Below are positions 13,011 through 13,979 of a stretch of DNA of 13,979 bases, piece by piece. This DNA is from JAJXWB01 sp036796555 (GTDB lineage: Bacteria > Pseudomonadota > Alphaproteobacteria > Rhizobiales > Beijerinckiaceae). The DNA is taken from positions 1 to 13,979 of the forward strand of contig DAIRCS010000089.1 in NCBI GenBank assembly GCA_036796555.1. Reading direction: 5' to 3'. The position numbers and the translations under genes are program-made. How positions within the stretch are numbered: position 1 is the first letter of the stretch; each line of letters starts with the position of its first letter. The notes beneath the pieces were generated by a model. The model was given only the letters and a program-made list of their open reading frames with translations, ran no database searches and was not told the origin of the DNA.

Positions 13011-13750
13011 TTGACCGTCTCCGTCGGCTGGATCGATTCCTGATCGCGGCGGTAGCTCGTCACCTGGAAGCCGAGCGGGTTGTCGAAGCGCCATTCGTTC
13101 CTGGCGGGTTCGCCCGAATAACGGAACCTGACGATGCCGACCCAATGGTGCTCGAGTTCGCGATCGAGTGTCTTCTCCGTCGTGGAGAACCGCACTTCGG
13201 CGGTCCGCTCGTTGAGCAGCGATACGCTCTTCACGAAGACCAGGACGTTCGTGTCCTTGCCGTAGAGCTTGTCCGGTCGCTTTGAGTTTCCGGAGGCCCA
13301 GAGCGCTTCGAGTTCCGCGCCGGCGCTCGAGGCGGACAGGAGGCCCGCCAGCCGGTTGTTCTCGACGATGAGGCGGGGATCGTAGGTCTCGCGCGCCTTG
13401 ATGTAGCGGACGAGATTGGCGACGGTGAGCGCGTTCTTCTGATCGAGCTTGCCGCTCATATCGAGCGCCCGTGCGATCTCCGTGATCCCCGTCGTTTTGT
13501 CGACGACGATCATGTAGGGCTCGAATGTCTTTAGCGGCAGCAGCATGACGAGGGCTGCCAGCGCGAGGACCGCAAGCGTCAGCGCCGCGGCCGCCACTCC
13601 CCAGGCGCCCGCGCGCGAGCGCCGCATCCGGCCATAGACATCATCGTCCCATCTGACACCCTCGACGAAGAAGCGCTCGGCATCGATGGCTCCTTCAGCG
13701 GCTGCTGCCGCAGCCTTTTGTGGCGTCTTTGCAAACCAAACTCGCTTCAT
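13007..13750 (-). CDS. virB8: VirB8-type inner-membrane assembly factor
   Basis: A 247-residue bitopic protein: a cytoplasmic N-terminus (1-48), one transmembrane helix (about 49-72, alanine/leucine/valine-rich), then the periplasmic NTF2-like domain beginning PLKTFEPYMIVVDKTTGITE (72-91), the family's hallmark. Strand segments such as NVLVFVKSVSLLNERTAEVR and HHWVGIVRFRYS follow. VirB8 nucleates assembly of the channel and contacts VirB9 and VirB10. Its start overlaps the end of the upstream virB6-like gene by 4 bases, and it overlaps virB9 by 4 bases, showing tight co-translation. Confidence 0.93.
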   Translation of the reverse strand: MKRVWFAKTPQKAAAAAAEGAIDAERFFVEGVRWDDDVYGRMRRSRAGAWGVAAAALTLAVLALAALVMLLPLKTFEPYMIVVDKTTGITEIARALDMSGKLDQKNALTVANLVRYIKARETYDPRLIVENNRLAGLLSASSAGAELEALWASGNSKRPDKLYGKDTNVLVFVKSVSLLNERTAEVRFSTTEKTLDRELEHHWVGIVRFRYSGEPARNEWRFDNPLGFQVTSYRRDQESIQPTETVK

Positions 13751-13979
13751 CCCTCAACTCCGTCCTGCGATTTCATGGTCATGGCTTGTTCGGCATGGCG
13801 CTGCGCCGCCGCCTCCTGCGCGGCGGCGTCCATGCCGCTGCCACGCCATTGCGCAGTGGTCGGCCCGCCGCGGCCAGGTCCGTAGCCGCTCAATTCTGGT
13901 CGTCGGCTCGCAAGGGCGTCGCGCGCCCGGTATCCCGCCGCCGCAACTGGCGCGCTGGCCGCGCGGCTCCAGCCCATTG
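13747..13979 (-). CDS. virB6: VirB6/TrbL-type membrane protein, C-terminal end (partial)
   Basis: The frame is open to the right edge; only the last 77 or so residues are present. The visible part is a soluble glycine/alanine-rich tail with SGYGPGRGG and QWRGSGMDAAAQEAAAQR, followed by a charged end. VirB6 proteins have several membrane helices and a hydrophilic C-terminal tail, and virB6 sits directly before virB8 in many alphaproteobacterial operons. The call rests on position and tail style; no membrane segment is inside the window. It overlaps virB8 by 4 bases. Confidence 0.55.
   Translation of the reverse strand, partial: MGWSRAASAPVAAAGYRARDALASRRPELSGYGPGRGGPTTAQWRGSGMDAAAQEAAAQRHAEQAMTMKSQDGVEG

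Overview
The window is about 14 kb of GC-rich DNA. It looks like the backbone of a self-transmissible plasmid, or a plasmid-like integrative element, from an alphaproteobacterium, most plausibly a member of the Hyphomicrobiales. This rests on the codon usage, the winged-helix replication-type protein at the left end, the VirB/VirD4-type secretion genes, and a MobC/relaxase pair with an RP4-like nick site. I cannot name a species, and I cannot prove plasmid versus integrated element because no terminal repeats or integrase are inside the window.

Layout from left to right: (1) 63-845, plus strand, a winged-helix, replication-initiator-like protein whose frame is open to the left edge. (2) 846-1199 holds no gene I can support. 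(3) 1200-2386, plus strand, a small single-helix membrane protein, a secreted protein with two cysteines, and a cysteine-rich lysozyme-fold protein (possible VirB1-type peptidoglycan hydrolase); the last two overlap by 4 bp. (4) 3587-2432, minus strand, a two-gene partition cassette: a ParA-type ATPase and a ribbon-helix-helix (RHH) partner. (5) 3588-4051, a dense non-coding control region: the parA promoter with a palindromic operator, clusters of GGGAC/GTCCC boxes partly in 8-bp register around a long hairpin (probable centromere), then an oriT whose 11-bp nick core matches RP4 and is preceded by a 9-bp-arm inverted repeat. (6) 4052-7428, plus strand, mobC and a 1000-residue relaxase. (7) 13979-7482, minus strand, a tightly packed transfer operon reading virB6 (3' end), virB8, virB9, virB10, virB11, virD4, which converges on the relaxase.

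How the parts work together: MobC and the relaxase should assemble on oriT (about 3986-4017) and nick the minus strand near 3988/3987. VirD4 would couple the relaxase-DNA complex to the VirB channel, and the lysozyme-like protein could locally open the cell wall. The nick polarity predicts that the partition and replication genes enter the recipient first and the transfer genes last. ParA, the RHH protein and the box array would then stabilise the element.

The most notable non-gene signals are: an 18-bp palindromic motif present before the secreted-protein/lysozyme operon, in the parA promoter, and once inside the relaxase gene exactly where its N-terminal nuclease part ends; the 8-bp box array with a central hairpin; an oriT that overlaps a candidate mob promoter; and a relaxase that appears to carry a second, histidine-less copy of its catalytic fold.
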